This document shows positions 43,621 through 52,748 of a DNA stretch of 64,000 nt, piece after piece. The notes beneath the pieces are model-generated. The model had not been told where the DNA came from and ran no database searches. It worked only from the letters and a program-made list of their open reading frames with translations. The stretch is taken from contig NZ_CP126101.1 of assembly GCF_030123245.1 (NCBI RefSeq), positions 184,501 through 248,500 on the forward strand, given 5' to 3'. Position 1 is the first letter of the stretch, and each line of letters starts with the position of its first letter. The translations under genes and the position numbers were made by a program. This stretch comes from Lysinibacillus pakistanensis (lineage in GTDB: Bacteria > Bacillota > Bacilli > Bacillales_A > Planococcaceae).

Positions 43621-43636
43621 GTTTCTTTAAGGAAAC
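43621..43636 (-). promoter_or_regulatory. MntR-like operator upstream of feoAB
   Basis: GTTTCTTTAAGGAAAC is a 16-bp near-palindrome (one mismatched pair). It agrees at 13 of 16 positions with the MntR box as I recall it from Bacillus (TTTGCCTTAAGGAAAC). On the minus strand it lies just upstream of TATAAT (about 43609-43614), overlapping the -35/spacer region, a repressor position. No Fur box is visible for this operon. Confidence 0.5.
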
Positions 43637-43703
43637 TTTATTTAAGCATATGCCCGTAATATGACTAATGTCAATGATTTTCTAATTTTTTTTGGAGGAA
43701 ACA

Positions 43704-43760
43704 ATGGTAAGAGACCTTATCCTGCAATTTAAAACCTTTGATTCTTATAGGTTGTATTAG
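43704..43760 (+). CDS. Possible 18-aa leader-like peptide
   Basis: A strong GGAGGAAAC site precedes ATG; the frame encodes MVRDLILQFKTFDSYRLY and stops at 43758-43760, directly followed by a hairpin (43764-43788) with a T-rich tail. The arrangement is that of a short peptide unit or a remnant of a lost gene start. The rest of the 500-bp gap before the collar genes (43790-44075) is AT-rich and shows nothing further. Confidence 0.25.
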   Translation: MVRDLILQFKTFDSYRLY

Positions 43761-43763
43761 TAA

Positions 43764-43788
43764 AGGGAAATACGGTACAGATTTCCCT
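43764..43788 (+). terminator. Terminator-like hairpin behind the 18-codon frame
   Basis: AGGGAAAT (43764-43771) pairs with ATTTCCCT (43781-43788); a run of eight or more T follows from about 43799. Confidence 0.45.
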
Positions 43789-44075
43789 ATTTATAATGGT
43801 TTTTTTTTACATGAAGAACACGTCAAATTAAATGAATTCTTGCTTATGGTATAGCCCAGTTTTAAATTTTAATATTTTACTTAAGAGACGTAATGTCTTC
43901 ATCTAAATTTAGAAGTAATAAATGATTCTTATAAGCAACAAAATTGTATTGATATTTTGAATTAAATGGTAGGTAAATTCATCTATTTTGAAAAAAAATA
44001 TTTTTTTTAACCTATTTTTAACCTTGAAACCGTAATGTGTTAGGAAAAGCAATGTTTTTTGAAGGAGGTTTAAGA

Positions 44076-44582
44076 ATGGATCAATTTGTCGGAGAAATTC
44101 GATTGTTTGCTGGGGATTATGCGCCAGATGGCTGGGCCCTTTGTAATGGTCAACTCCTATCTATTTCCGAAAATGAAATACTTTTTTCTTTGATTGGCAC
44201 AACGTATGGGGGAGATGGTCAAACAACCTTTGCATTACCCAATTTTCAAGGCAGGGTTGTGGTACATCAAGGACAGAATCCAACGACTGGCACTACCTTT
44301 GTCAATGGTCAAATGGGAGGGGTGGAATCTGTCACATTAATCTCATCACAGCTTCCTGCACATACACACCAGGTAAAAGCTTCTTCTCTTGATGGCACAA
44401 CACCTAGTCCAGAAAATGCTGTTTGGGCAAAAGATATACAATATTCGACACAGCCACCAAATGGCACAATGAATGCCGCCATCGTTTCAAGTGTTGGAGG
44501 AAACGCTCCTCATAACAATTTAATGCCATTTTTAACAATTAGTTACATTATTGCCCTTTACGGTATGTATCCAACGGAATAG
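44076..44582 (+). CDS. Phage tail collar-domain protein (MdpB-like), paralogue 1
   Basis: A 168-aa protein. The MdpB/tail-collar pattern covers the full length: VGEIRLFAGDYAPDGWALCNGQ at the N-terminus (in part), LISTYGG-type GTTYGGDGQTTFALPNFQGR near 42, a MGG...ESVTLISSQLPAHTHQV block near 86 with conserved His residues, and PHNNLMPFLTISYIIALYG at the end. The start at 44076 follows GAAGGAGG; the longer GTG frame is rejected. No signal peptide or phage genes are adjacent. It heads an apparent operon of three paralogues and a giant SLH protein; the family function is unknown. Confidence 0.85.
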   Translation: MDQFVGEIRLFAGDYAPDGWALCNGQLLSISENEILFSLIGTTYGGDGQTTFALPNFQGRVVVHQGQNPTTGTTFVNGQMGGVESVTLISSQLPAHTHQVKASSLDGTTPSPENAVWAKDIQYSTQPPNGTMNAAIVSSVGGNAPHNNLMPFLTISYIIALYGMYPTE

Positions 44583-44594
44583 GAGGTATGAAGG

Positions 44595-45095
44595 ATGAGT
44601 GAACAATATCTAGGTGAAATTCGATTGTTTGGCTTTGGGACAGTTCCAAGTGGCTGGGCACGATGCGACGGCCAAGTATTGCAAATTAATACAAACCAAG
44701 CGCTTTATTCAATATTAGGAGCAACTTATGGTGGTAATGGCTCCTCGACATTTGCATTACCTGATTTAAGGGGAAGAGTCCCAGTTCATGTAAGTAGTAG
44801 TATCACACGTGGACAAAAAGCAGGAGAAGAGGCACATGTATTAACAACTAATGAGATGCCGACTCATACACATATTGTTAATGGTAGTTCAGAAAGTGCT
44901 ACGTTGAAAGTGGCTACTGGAAATGTATGGGGTACATCCACTAATAATATTTATTCTGTCAATCAACCAAATACTAATATGAACACGCAAGCATTGTCAA
45001 CATCAGGAAATTCGCAGCCACATCAAAATATGCAGCCATACAGTGTCGCTAATTACTGCATAGCTTTAGTCGGAATTTATCCATCAAGAAATTAG
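44595..45095 (+). CDS. Phage tail collar-domain protein (MdpB-like), paralogue 2
   Basis: A 166-aa paralogue of its neighbours, with LGEIRLFGFGTVPSGWARCDGQ, GATYGGNGSSTFALPDLRGR, TNEMPTHTHIV and PHQNMQPYSVANYCIALVGIYP (quoted in part). AGGAGGT site before the ATG. 12 nt after paralogue 1 and 19 nt before paralogue 3, so clearly one transcript. The His-rich TH-TH segment is conserved, suggesting that the metal/fold core is retained. Confidence 0.85.
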   Translation: MSEQYLGEIRLFGFGTVPSGWARCDGQVLQINTNQALYSILGATYGGNGSSTFALPDLRGRVPVHVSSSITRGQKAGEEAHVLTTNEMPTHTHIVNGSSESATLKVATGNVWGTSTNNIYSVNQPNTNMNTQALSTSGNSQPHQNMQPYSVANYCIALVGIYPSRN

Positions 45096-45114
45096 AAAAA
45101 AGGAGGTGGGCAAA

Positions 45115-45639
45115 GTGTCAGAAGCATATATTGGAGAAATTAGAATATTTGGTGGTAATTTTGCACCAAAAGACTGGGCTTTGTGCGATGGCCAGATAAT
45201 AAACATTGCCACGAATAGTGCATTATATGCTATTTTGGGTAACAGATATGGAGGAGATGGAAAAACAACGTTTGCTTTACCAAATTTAAATGGGAGGGCA
45301 GCGCTTCATCAAGGAACTGGTGTAGGGTTAACACCAAGAAATGTTGGAGAATCTGGGGGTTCAGCTACTGTTACATTATTAACCACTCAAATGCCTAGTC
45401 ATAATCATATTGCTACTTGTAACAATACTCAACCATCAAATAATGAGCCAACTGGAGCAATATGGACCGATCAACAAGGGAAAGGCTCTGTTCCTCTCTA
45501 TACGCCACAAGTAAATAAACAAATGAATCTAATGACGATGGATGTAGCTGGGGGAAGTCAACCACATAATAATATGCAACCATATTTAGGGCTAAACTTT
45601 ATTATTTGTTTATATGGGGATTGGCCTCCTAAAGGTTAA
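45115..45639 (+). CDS. Phage tail collar-domain protein (MdpB-like), paralogue 3
   Basis: About 174 aa from a GTG at 45115 (MSEAYIGEIRIFGGNF), supported by AGGAGG 8 nt upstream. It contains the same collar elements: WALCDGQ, NRYGGDGKTTFALPNLNGRA, QMPSHNHIA and PHNNMQPYLGLNFIICLYG (in part). It lies 45 bp ahead of the giant SLH gene. The three paralogues differ mainly in the middle loop. Confidence 0.85.
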   Translation: MSEAYIGEIRIFGGNFAPKDWALCDGQIINIATNSALYAILGNRYGGDGKTTFALPNLNGRAALHQGTGVGLTPRNVGESGGSATVTLLTTQMPSHNHIATCNNTQPSNNEPTGAIWTDQQGKGSVPLYTPQVNKQMNLMTMDVAGGSQPHNNMQPYLGLNFIICLYGDWPPKG

Positions 45640-45684
45640 CGATTCATTAAATGAAGGGTGTGGAACCAAGAAGGAGAATATAGA

Positions 45685-48600
45685 ATGGGAAAAAAGATAT
45701 TAACAATAACCCTGTGTTTGGTGTTAGTCGTTTTTAGTCAATTGGCAGGAATAGGGTTTGTGTCACCTTTAAAAGTAGAGGCAGCCGCTTGCGATTCTCC
45801 CGATTTCCCGAAGTGTATACAGGATTTAACACAAGCTTCGTGGAAAGATGATACAAATAATGGCTTTGTAGTGAGTGGTATTCCTGGTAATGATGGTATT
45901 AATATATTCAAGTATAGCAATGGATCACAATTTCCAGCTGGTTATTATTTTGATGCAGATGAATATTCACCACCAAAATCAATTAGAATTTCTGCTGGAG
46001 AAAGCTTTGCAGGTGGGATCTTCGATTTAAAATCAATAAAAATTAATACTATTAATAAACATCTTGAAAACGATGCATTATCCTTAACAATTCAAGGGTA
46101 TGATGGAGCAGGAAACCCAAAAGGAAATCCTGTAACTTTTAAGACAGTTGCAAATCATGAACCTATTTATGAAATTCCTATTAATATAGAGGGTATCAAC
46201 TCATTTGTCATTACTGCGAGTGTACAATTTATACCTACTGTACAGGCGGGACTATGGGATTTAACATTTACTCAATTTACGATTGATATCCCAAATAATA
46301 ATCCGCCGACAATTTCAAATGGTACTATTACTACCTCAAATATTACTACATCAGGAGTACAATTGGACTGGGCTAAAGCATCTGATGATATAACAACTCA
46401 AGAGGATTTAGAATATCGAATCTATCAATCTAGTAGTAACAATATTGGTACGGTTAGTACAATTGAATCGAATGGTACACCGTTAGGCAGTTATGTCAAG
46501 GATAGTAATTCCTTTAATGTCACAGGTCTTGCTGCCAATACTACCTATTATTTTAATGTCATTGTCAAAGATACCGATGGCAATAAGAGTGCATATACGA
46601 TGCAGCAGGTAACAACCCTTGCCTTAAATAAACCACCGACATCCAGTAATGGAACCATAGATGTAAACGAGGGTCAAGTGTATACATTTAATAGTACTTC
46701 CTTTGCTTTTTCAGATGAAGATGCTGGAGATACTTTGAAACAGATTCAAATCTCTACTATCCCAAATAGCGGACAGCTCTTTCTTGATAGCAATAATAAT
46801 CAGCAATTTGATGGTGGGGAAGCTATTACAAATGGTATGACAATCAGTAAGGCTAATTTAGATGCAGGTAATCTAAAATATATTACAGAAAATGGCTCTT
46901 CTTCATCTTTTACATTTAAGGTAAGCGATGGTATTGATTTTAGTACTGTCTATACGATGAGTCTAGTCGTCAATGCACGTCCAGCAGTGACAATTTCAAC
47001 AAATAAACCTAGTCCAACAAATAGCCTTCCAATTTTTATAGCTATTGTTTTCAGTGGGTCAGTGACAGGCTTTACGGTTGGGGATATAGAAGTTACAAAT
47101 GGAAATGTGACAGCACTGTCAGGAATTGGTACCACATATACAGCCCTAGTATCACCTATTGCAGATGGAGCTGTGAAAATCAAAATTCCTGAAAAGGTAG
47201 TTGCAAATGGTGGAGGTGCATTAAATAAAGCATCAAATGAATTACAAATAATTTATGATGGTACACCACCTACCGAAATAGGTCTTAGTAATACTACTGT
47301 ACAAGAAATGAAGCCTATTGGTACAACTGTTGGGACATTGACAGCAACAGATTCAGGAAGCTCGCAAACATTCAAGTATTCATTACAGTCTGGGGATACA
47401 AGCTTCTTTACGATTGATGGAAATGTATTAAAGACAAATATGTTGTTTGAATATGATACGAAAAATAGTTATAAGATTACGATAAGAGTAACAGATGAGG
47501 CTGGCAATACGTTTGATAAGGAGTTTACAATCCAGATTACTAAAAATAATGCACCAACAGGCTCTATTATGATTAATAATGGGGCAGCATATACAAATTC
47601 TACTAATGTTATCTTAACAATGACGGCAACTGATTTAGAAGGAGAAGCGATAGAAATGCGCTTTTCGAATGATGGTACTACTTGGTCCAATTGGGAGTCA
47701 AAAGTATCTACGAAAAGTTGGACATTGTTAATTGGCGATGGTAGTAAAACAGTTTATATGCAACTAAGGGATACTACTGGCAATATATCAAATACATTCT
47801 CAGATACAATCGTGCTAGATACAACACCTCCAGTCATAACAGGAGTTACAAATAACGGTCTTTACAACACTGACGTAACAATTAGCTTCAATGAAGGAAC
47901 GGCTACCTTGAATGGAGCTGTCTTCACAAGTGGAGCCACTGTAAGTACATCCGGAAATTATACTTTGGTAGTAACAGATAGCGCAGGTAATACGACAACC
48001 ATTACATTTGTGATTGATAAAGCTCTACCAAAAGCTGTAGAGGTGAAGATCAAATCGAATAATCTGGATCCTACAAAGGCTAAGGTAGGAGATACGATCA
48101 CATTAACGATGAAAACAGATAAAAATATCCAAATACCGACAATTACCATTGCGGGGAAAACTGCAACTGTAACGGGAGCCGCCACAAACTGGCAGGCAAC
48201 ATATGTTATAGCAAATGGTGATTTAGAGGGAAAAGCACCTTTTACCATTAACTTTAAAGATTTACAAGGCAATTCAGCAGCAGAGGTAACTGACGTAACT
48301 GACGGAAGCTATGTCATAGTTGATGGTATAAAGCCAACTGTAAAGAAGGTGACAATGGCTTCAAATAATGCTAATCCAGCAGTTGCTAAGGTAGACGATG
48401 TTATCACAATTGACTTTGAGACAAGTGAGGATATTCAATCACCAAATGTAAAGATTCTAGGACAAACAGTAAATGTAAGCGATAAAGGTAATGGAGATGC
48501 TAAAACATGGCAAGCAAGCTATACGCTGAAGCCTGGAGACACAGAGGGACCAATTAGCTTTACAATTGATTATCAAGATTTAGCAGGGAATGACGGCTTA

Positions 48601-50631
48601 CAGGTAACGAAGGTTACATCAGGAACAATTGTGATGTTTGATAAAAAGGCTCCTGAAATAACAACCTATTTCCCAGCGCATCAGGCAATTGATGTTCAGC
48701 CTACAGACAATCTCGTGTTAACATTTAATGAAAAAATCTTACCTGTAACTAGTAAAAACATTATCATTCGAAATGCTACGGATAACCAAATTGTCGAAAC
48801 AATTGGTGCTACACAAGCAAATGTTTCTATTACTAATGAAACTGTGACAATAAATCCTACAGTGGATTTGGCCCTTAACACCGCTTACAGCATTCAAATT
48901 GATGCAGGAGCATTTGCTGATTTAGCGGGCAATGCTTATAAAGGTATTACTGATAATACTTCCTGGAATTTTACGACTAGCGTACTGCCAATATACACAG
49001 TTACGTATGACGGTAACGGAGCAGGTGGGGGCAAAGTGCCAACAGATTCGAAGCAGTATAAAAGTCAGGAGACAATCACAGTACTGGGCAATACAGGTAA
49101 TTTAATGAAAGCAGGCTATACATTTGTAGGCTGGAATACGAAGGCTGATGGAAAAGGTGTTACCTATAAAGATGGGCAAACGATTCAAATGGGAAAAGAG
49201 AATTTGATATTATATGCTTTATGGTCTAAAAATCCTGTACCAGGAGATGGAGGATCGTCAACTCCGAATCCTACTTCAACACCTGACCCTGTTGCACCAA
49301 GCAATCAATTAAAGGTGAATGTAGTAGATTCGAGCATGCCAGACGAGGTGCTCCTACAAACAATGTTAACACGTGTATTTAGTAACGGTAGTTTCCAGGA
49401 TACAGTAAACTTTACGGTTGCAAATGCAAACGAGTTTCTCCGAAAATTAGCGAATAAGGAAGAAAAAAGATCTCGACTTGTGTTACCCGATATGGAACAA
49501 CCAGCAAGTGAAACAAAGGTGATACTAGCTAGAGAGGCTGCCAAACGATTAATAGAGGGCAAATCACATTTTGGTATAGGTATGGGAATAGTCAAAATTG
49601 ATGTTCCTTTTGCTTCAATGAATGATTTCGATGAAGATATTTATTTCCGAATTGTACCGATTAAGGATGCACTACGGCAGAAAGCTATCGAGGAGCGGGC
49701 TAAACAAGCAGAAAAAGTCTTACAACAGAGTAATGGAGCTAATGTAAAGCTTGTTGGTCAACCAATATCTATTGACACAAATCTACAAAATCGTCAGGTG
49801 ACATTGCTGCTACCATTACCAGCGAACATAACATCAGCTCAACGGGAAAATATAATGGTTTACGTAGAGCACAGTAATGGAACACATGAATTAATACGTG
49901 GGCGTTTTGTAGAATTTATGAAAGGGCAAACAGGTATTGCCTTTGATGTACAACACTTTTCTACTTTTTCTTTACTATATGTAGAACAAGGACAGGAAGA
50001 AGAGCAACCAGAAAAGGAACCTATAGAGGTAGACAGAACATTTGCCTCCTATATTCAAGGCTACACAGATGGCACTTTCCGTCCGAATGCAAATGTCACA
50101 CGTGCGCAAATAGCAGCGATGCTGGCAAGAAACCTAAGTGACAATGATGTACCAGAGACATCTAATTTATTTTATGCGGATACAGCTACTTCTTGGGCAA
50201 AAAATGACATTGAGTATATTCGAACGCAAGGAATCATGCAAGGACGTCTTGATCATTCATTTGGTCCGAATGATATGATTACTAGAGCTCAAATGGCGGT
50301 TATTGCTGTGAGGTGGATTGATAAGCAATGTGTAGAAGAATCTACAGATACCCCATATTGTGAAGTGACGGCAAGTGGCGAAACATATAGTGATGTGGCT
50401 GCTACGCATTGGGCGGCAAAAGAAATCGATCGCATAAGCGCAATGGGAATAATGGTTGGCTCAGGCAATGGACAATTTAGACCTGAAGAGAAACTAACAC
50501 GCGCTCAGGCAGTAAAGGTACTGAATCGTATCTTTAATCGTCCAATACCGACTGAGGAAACAGAACAAATCTTCAAGGATATACCAAAAGAGCATTGGGC
50601 TTTCTTTGAGATTCAAGCCGCAGCAAAATAA
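45685..50631 (+). CDS. Giant multidomain SLH surface protein with cadherin, Ig-like and InlB-type repeats
   Basis: A secreted protein of 1648 aa. The signal peptide ends near AEAAA (residue 36). After an N-terminal jelly-roll-like domain come an Fn3 module (about 215-310), cadherin-like domains (about 320-440 and 545-625, with VGTLTATDSG, FEYDTKNSYKITIRVTD), several bacterial Ig-like modules (to about 990), an SbsA-type Ig domain (about 1000-1105, PAHQAIDVQPTDNLVLTFNE), a Listeria-Bacteroides InlB-type repeat (about 1112-1185, YTVTYDGNGAG...GYTFVGWNTKADG), a linker and about 250 residues of unknown fold, then three C-terminal SLH domains (GYTDGTFRPNANVTRAQIAAM, SFGPNDMITRAQM, QFRPEEKLTRAQA). 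It ends in a partial fourth SLH. Probable wall-bound adhesin or structural protein. GAAGGAG precedes ATG 45685. Confidence 0.88.
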   Translation: MGKKILTITLCLVLVVFSQLAGIGFVSPLKVEAAACDSPDFPKCIQDLTQASWKDDTNNGFVVSGIPGNDGINIFKYSNGSQFPAGYYFDADEYSPPKSIRISAGESFAGGIFDLKSIKINTINKHLENDALSLTIQGYDGAGNPKGNPVTFKTVANHEPIYEIPINIEGINSFVITASVQFIPTVQAGLWDLTFTQFTIDIPNNNPPTISNGTITTSNITTSGVQLDWAKASDDITTQEDLEYRIYQSSSNNIGTVSTIESNGTPLGSYVKDSNSFNVTGLAANTTYYFNVIVKDTDGNKSAYTMQQVTTLALNKPPTSSNGTIDVNEGQVYTFNSTSFAFSDEDAGDTLKQIQISTIPNSGQLFLDSNNNQQFDGGEAITNGMTISKANLDAGNLKYITENGSSSSFTFKVSDGIDFSTVYTMSLVVNARPAVTISTNKPSPTNSLPIFIAIVFSGSVTGFTVGDIEVTNGNVTALSGIGTTYTALVSPIADGAVKIKIPEKVVANGGGALNKASNELQIIYDGTPPTEIGLSNTTVQEMKPIGTTVGTLTATDSGSSQTFKYSLQSGDTSFFTIDGNVLKTNMLFEYDTKNSYKITIRVTDEAGNTFDKEFTIQITKNNAPTGSIMINNGAAYTNSTNVILTMTATDLEGEAIEMRFSNDGTTWSNWESKVSTKSWTLLIGDGSKTVYMQLRDTTGNISNTFSDTIVLDTTPPVITGVTNNGLYNTDVTISFNEGTATLNGAVFTSGATVSTSGNYTLVVTDSAGNTTTITFVIDKALPKAVEVKIKSNNLDPTKAKVGDTITLTMKTDKNIQIPTITIAGKTATVTGAATNWQATYVIANGDLEGKAPFTINFKDLQGNSAAEVTDVTDGSYVIVDGIKPTVKKVTMASNNANPAVAKVDDVITIDFETSEDIQSPNVKILGQTVNVSDKGNGDAKTWQASYTLKPGDTEGPISFTIDYQDLAGNDGLQVTKVTSGTIVMFDKKAPEITTYFPAHQAIDVQPTDNLVLTFNEKILPVTSKNIIIRNATDNQIVETIGATQANVSITNETVTINPTVDLALNTAYSIQIDAGAFADLAGNAYKGITDNTSWNFTTSVLPIYTVTYDGNGAGGGKVPTDSKQYKSQETITVLGNTGNLMKAGYTFVGWNTKADGKGVTYKDGQTIQMGKENLILYALWSKNPVPGDGGSSTPNPTSTPDPVAPSNQLKVNVVDSSMPDEVLLQTMLTRVFSNGSFQDTVNFTVANANEFLRKLANKEEKRSRLVLPDMEQPASETKVILAREAAKRLIEGKSHFGIGMGIVKIDVPFASMNDFDEDIYFRIVPIKDALRQKAIEERAKQAEKVLQQSNGANVKLVGQPISIDTNLQNRQVTLLLPLPANITSAQRENIMVYVEHSNGTHELIRGRFVEFMKGQTGIAFDVQHFSTFSLLYVEQGQEEEQPEKEPIEVDRTFASYIQGYTDGTFRPNANVTRAQIAAMLARNLSDNDVPETSNLFYADTATSWAKNDIEYIRTQGIMQGRLDHSFGPNDMITRAQMAVIAVRWIDKQCVEESTDTPYCEVTASGETYSDVAATHWAAKEIDRISAMGIMVGSGNGQFRPEEKLTRAQAVKVLNRIFNRPIPTEETEQIFKDIPKEHWAFFEIQAAAK

Positions 50632-50643
50632 GATCAATAAAAC

Positions 50644-50683
50644 AAGCATACTAGGTGGAAAATGCCTAGTGTGCTTTTATTTT
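50644..50683 (+). terminator. Terminator after giant SLH gene
   Basis: AAGCATACTAGG (50644-50655) pairs with CCTAGTGTGCTT (50665-50676) with a G-U pair, then TTTATTTTG. The 340-bp gap to the next gene holds only this and the related hairpin at 50918; a minus-strand frame between them has no ribosome site. Confidence 0.8.
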
Positions 50684-50917
50684 GTCGAAAACATAAGAAA
50701 GTTTTAATTTTGAAGGGGGATTGCTGAATTGATGAGAATATATGCACGATTGTCTAGTATTCATGCTAGATAGAAAACTATTTATGCTAATAAAATCTAT
50801 GGTTATTTGCCTTTTACAAGACATCTGTGGTAGTAACAATAAAAACGCCTGAGCCATCTTCATTAAACATTTATTCCATTGAAAAACTTTATTGGCATAA
50901 TAGTTTTTTAATAACAA

Positions 50918-50952
50918 GAAACACGCTAGGAGAATACTGCCTAGCGTGCTTT
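50918..50952 (-). terminator. Terminator after exported repeat-protein gene
   Basis: CACGCTAGG (50922-50930) pairs with CCTAGCGTG (50940-50948). Its CTAGG/CCTAG core resembles that of the hairpin at 50644, as if the two arose by duplication. Confidence 0.65.
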
Positions 50953-50972
50953 AAATTTGAGCATAACATCAA

Positions 50973-52274
50973 TTAATTTCTTACAATTTGGAATGTACCA
51001 GATGTAGTTGTTTGAATATAAATTCGATTACCATCAATTGTATAGTCTGCTGGCATTCTCTCCCCGAATTCATCGATACGGACAATGTAGGAGTTGGAAG
51101 GTATATTTTCAATAATAATTTCCATATCAGCCTCATATTTAACAGGTTTTTTATTTAATGTTGCCTGGAAATTGATACGATTCAAATTTCGTGTAACTTG
51201 AATATCCATCACGCCACTATCCTCATTTAGAAGCGTTTCAAGTGGTGGAATGATGACCGTCATATTGGCTTTGGTTGTTAGTACGTATCGTTCTGTATCG
51301 ATTTCAGAGTCTGCCACATTTATTTTAGCTTTATAGGTGTTTTTGCTTTTAGTCATCTCTGTAGTTTTACCCGGTTCAGCGGCTGTATCTGATAAAGTTG
51401 GCGTTTTTGTCCCGTTCCCATTCTTCGATAATGAATACTTGCCGTTTACATAGTCTACTAATGTCCAAACATTTGGAACAAGCTGCTGTTGTACAGGTGT
51501 CAAGGCTTCAAATGCTGTTTTTACTGCTTGAACATCCTGAGCAGTGGAAGTTTTAGGTGATAAAGCTTTAATGGCATTTTCTACTTCCTTTGCTACAGTT
51601 TTATCTTTGACAACAAGTTGCTCAGCATCTAGTAAAAGCTGTTCAATCCCAGAAGGTAATGAGATGTTCGAATATTTTCGTAAAGCATTCAGCTCAGCTC
51701 GGGCATCAGCGACATCCTTATGAAAGTTCGTGCGAGACGAGTTTAACAATTTAATTTTATTGACCACTTTATCTGTAGAGGTATTCGGCAAGATAGAGGA
51801 TGTCAATATTTTTTGAGTTTGTGCGCTTACATAGGTTTTTTGTGCAGCATTCAAAGTATTATACCAATCTCTTGTTTCTAAGACATTTTGATAATAGTTT
51901 ACAGAAGTCGATTCAACAGAAGCTAATTTCTCCTCAATTTGAGCAGCAAGCCTGCGATACGCAATTCTTGTTTGTTGATGAGCTGAGAGCGTAGAATAAT
52001 TAGTAACATATTGCTTTTCGTTTTCATTTAAGGCGTTATAGGCTTTAAGAGCAGATTCTAACGATGTTTGGAAGGAAGCAGTTGTGTTATTAATATTTGA
52101 AATAAGCTGAATAACATTTGCGACATTCGAGTTATAATTTGCAACATTGTATATGTAGGCTACATTTGGCTTGTTAGAGAAATCGGTTGCAGCAGCTGTT
52201 GTAGCAGGTGTCGTATAAATAAGTGAAGGGACTGCAACTAGGGCTAGTAATGCTAGTCTTTTTTTGTTTGTCAT
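50973..52274 (-). CDS. Exported alpha-helical repeat protein, function unknown
   Basis: A 433-aa secreted protein. The signal peptide ends near TTAAA (residue 29). Residues 55-310 contain three degenerate helical repeats of the type ALKAYNALNENEKQYVTNYS, TRDWYNTLNAAQKTYVSAQ and VKTAFEALTPVQQQLVPNVW, a pattern seen in wall-associated bacillar proteins. A Thr/Lys linker (about 310-345) and a C-terminal beta-rich domain follow, with ADMEIIIENIPSNSYIVRID and FQIVRN. No SLH, LPXTG or GW anchor is seen. It stands alone, facing the giant SLH gene tail to tail. I recognise no enzyme domain. Confidence 0.72.
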   Translation of the reverse strand: MTNKKRLALLALVAVPSLIYTTPATTAAATDFSNKPNVAYIYNVANYNSNVANVIQLISNINNTTASFQTSLESALKAYNALNENEKQYVTNYSTLSAHQQTRIAYRRLAAQIEEKLASVESTSVNYYQNVLETRDWYNTLNAAQKTYVSAQTQKILTSSILPNTSTDKVVNKIKLLNSSRTNFHKDVADARAELNALRKYSNISLPSGIEQLLLDAEQLVVKDKTVAKEVENAIKALSPKTSTAQDVQAVKTAFEALTPVQQQLVPNVWTLVDYVNGKYSLSKNGNGTKTPTLSDTAAEPGKTTEMTKSKNTYKAKINVADSEIDTERYVLTTKANMTVIIPPLETLLNEDSGVMDIQVTRNLNRINFQATLNKKPVKYEADMEIIIENIPSNSYIVRIDEFGERMPADYTIDGNRIYIQTTTSGTFQIVRN

Positions 52275-52552
52275 AATATAAGAAAACCTCCTATTGGATA
52301 AGTTTGTTGGCTGATTAGTCCTAAGTGAAAAACTGGGCCTTGGATAGTTAGAATATAATTCGATGATTAAATTAGTCTATATATATAAATTTTCCATCCT
52401 AAGTTATGATGTTAAACCAATTTTATCATAGTTTAGGATTTTTTTATGTATATTTTGAGTGAATAGGTCAATAGGCTATACGTTTTTAATTGACTTCGTG
52501 TCTTATGTACTTAAAACGAAGAAGAACTAATAGAAATATTTTAAATAGGGAC

Positions 52553-52621
52553 GGATAGAATTTGCAAAATGGCGGATAGAATGATTCAACTGAAGGATAG
52601 ATTTTTAAAACTGAATGATAG
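52553..52621. repeat. 21-bp-period GGATAG tandem repeat array 1
   Basis: Units start at 52553, 52574 and 52595 with GGATAGA and end at 52616 with a degenerate TGATAG; two of the three units close with AACTGAA. The spacing is exactly 21 bp although the middle bases vary. It lies in the 474-bp gap between the divergent exported-protein and EAL-HDOD genes, which otherwise contains only AT-rich promoter-like sequence. A second array with the same period and ends lies at 54750-54858. Confidence 0.75.
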
Positions 52622-52748
52622 TCCAACGTCTTTGTTGAATTCGTCGGAATTTGTTTAGAAACTGTATAGAATGAAATGTTAATATATAGGTGTATAAGAT
52701 GAAAAATGTAACAATTATACATTAATTACACAAAAATGGAGGATTAAA

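Noticed and set aside
44076..45639. Prophage remnant suggested by tail-collar proteins
   Set aside because: No other phage structural, lysis, integrase or attachment sequence is seen; the trio forms a unit with the SLH gene.
50666..50917. 83-codon minus-strand frame between the SLH and exported repeat-protein genes
   Set aside because: It lies between two terminators without a ribosome site or recognisable protein features.
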